Assembly (NCBI RefSeq): GCF_017313275.1
Contig: NZ_JAFLNM010000002.1
Coordinates: 915,256-979,255, forward strand
Direction: 5' to 3'
Length of the DNA stretch: 64,000 bases
Origin: Flagellimonas profundi
GTDB taxonomy: Bacteria; Bacteroidota; Bacteroidia; Flavobacteriales; Flavobacteriaceae
Positions 63,409 through 64,000 of this stretch are shown here, one piece after another (the stretch's first letter is position 1; each line of letters begins with the position of its first letter). The translations under genes were made by a program, and so were the position numbers. The notes beneath the pieces were generated by a model. That model was given only the letters and a program-made list of their open reading frames with translations. It was not told where the DNA came from and did no database searches.

Positions 63409-64000
63409 ATGTCGACTTTCTTTAAAAATCCCTCAAATCCACTGCGAAGCATAGCAGCTCGCAAAAATATTTTCTTTGTACTTTTTTTTCTGTTAGGGAT
63501 TGGAATAGGGTTTGGCCAAAGTTTCACGATCGCGGAAGAGGGCGGGGCGACCGCCACTTCGGAGACGGGCACCACGGACACCTTCACGGTGGTTCTGGAC
63601 ACCCAGCCGACCACGGACGTTGTTTTCGATGTTTCCTCGGGCGACACCGGGGAGGGCACGGTGGACCAGGCACAGCTGACCTTCACCAACGGTAACTGGG
63701 ACACTCCGCAGACGGTCACGGTCACTGGCGTTGACGATGCGGTTGCCGACGGTGCACAGACCTACGACATAACGATAAGCGTGAATGCCGCGAGCAGTGA
63801 TGATGCCTTCGATTTGCTGGCGCCTCAAACGGTCTCGGTTGACAACGCGGACGATGATATAGCCGGGTTCACGATCGCGGAAGAGGGCGGGGCGACCGCC
63901 ACTTCGGAGACGGGCACCACGGACACCTTCACGGTGGTTCTGGACACCCAGCCGACCACGGACGTTGTTTTCGATGTTTCCTCGGGCGACACCGGGGAGG
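63409..64000 (+). CDS. Secreted repeat protein (N-terminal part; cut by window edge)
   Basis: The frame opens with ATG at 63409 and runs to the window end without a stop (197 codons). A signal peptide (about 19-37; IFFVLFFLLGIGIGFGQ) is followed by a Ser/Thr/Asp/Gly-rich domain (FTIAEEGGATATSETGTTDT...) of about 115 residues that starts again at 63868. Pattern VxFDVSSxDxGEG...LTFTNGNWDTPQTVTVTGVDDA is of the Calx-beta-like cell-surface type. The repeat DNA is much richer in G+C than its neighbours. It may be a type IX or other surface adhesin; C-terminal sorting signals lie outside the window. Confidence 0.82.
   Translation, partial: MSTFFKNPSNPLRSIAARKNIFFVLFFLLGIGIGFGQSFTIAEEGGATATSETGTTDTFTVVLDTQPTTDVVFDVSSGDTGEGTVDQAQLTFTNGNWDTPQTVTVTGVDDAVADGAQTYDITISVNAASSDDAFDLLAPQTVSVDNADDDIAGFTIAEEGGATATSETGTTDTFTVVLDTQPTTDVVFDVSSGDTGE
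63523..64000 (+). repeat. 345-nt exact direct repeat within the secreted protein gene
   Basis: Bases 63523-63655 recur without a mismatch as 63868-64000, period 345 bases (115 codons). Only the first unit is complete, and the second continues past the edge. Unit DNA is GC-rich (ggcgggg, accacggacacc) in contrast to the AT-rich leader of the same gene. Confidence 0.95.

Noticed and set aside
63378..63828. Minus-strand frames over the GC-rich repeat (63378-63725 and 63493-63828)
   Set aside because: They are shadows of the plus-strand repeat gene, which has a signal peptide and continues beyond the window.
1..64000. Prophage, transposon or integrative element
   Set aside because: No integrase, transposase, terminal repeat or tRNA boundary was seen, and the genes are typical chromosomal ones. 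Only the GC-rich repeat at the end departs in composition.

Overview
This 64 kb window comes from a chromosome of the phylum Bacteroidota, most likely family Flavobacteriaceae; the overall feel is Muricauda/Allomuricauda-like, but the genus is a guess. The evidence is: a full-length sprA and a PorP/SprF protein (type IX secretion), alternative complex III (ActA-F) next to an aa3-type oxidase, TAnnTTTG-type promoters with very short leaders, a TonB with a Pro/Glu-rich stalk, and Lys/Glu-rich IF-2. Base composition is moderate except for the last 0.5 kb, which is GC-rich repeat DNA. No rRNA, tRNA, CRISPR array, transposase or phage gene was seen. The window is almost fully coding and no gap exceeds 300 bases.

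Layout. 1-4293: translation/transcription operon rimP(partial)-nusA-infB, closed by a bidirectional terminator shared with a convergent SPOR-domain gene. 4961-16711: respiratory operon actABCDEF-coxB-coxA, i.e. quinol:cytochrome c oxidoreductase (alternative complex III) plus oxidase subunits II and I. 16830-18737: an exported DUF2807 protein and ruvB. 18970-21161: a compact module of a membrane-anchored TsdA-like diheme cytochrome c followed by two exported DsrE-like proteins (one Tat, one Sec), which looks like a periplasmic thiosulfate/sulfane-sulfur system and is the best candidate for something little described. 21206-26004: queG, a GPH/SLC45-type sugar transporter and maeB. 26026-35367: ruvA-sprA, gcvH, a VanZ-like gene and a TonB-like gene. 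35437-36336: an exported metallo-beta-lactamase-fold hydrolase on the minus strand.

36448-41592: oxidase completion and assembly: heme O synthase (ctaB), two subunit III paralogues, subunit IV, a cysteine-free Sco-like protein, a canonical Sco protein, DUF420 and a small CxxC membrane protein. The oxidase genes are therefore split between two loci about 20 kb apart. 41688-51175: a MacAB-TolC-type efflux locus made of two duplicated halves (four permeases, two adaptors, but one ATPase and one TolC). Each half is preceded by the same promoter-like pair, TGTAAC-N16-TGTCTTAC, with the spacing of an ECF sigma factor promoter.

51192-63266: housekeeping and mixed genes: tsaB, an MscS channel, an exported DUF255 thioredoxin-domain lipoprotein, dodecin, an Nfu-type Fe-S scaffold with a doubled N-terminal domain, a PorP/SprF protein, a VWA protein, a TPR/LytS-type histidine kinase with LytTR regulator, a gamma-carbonic-anhydrase-like protein, a degenerate ATCCAANA tandem repeat, and fabD. 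63409-64000: start of a large secreted repeat protein with a 345-nt (115-aa) DNA repeat that runs off the window.
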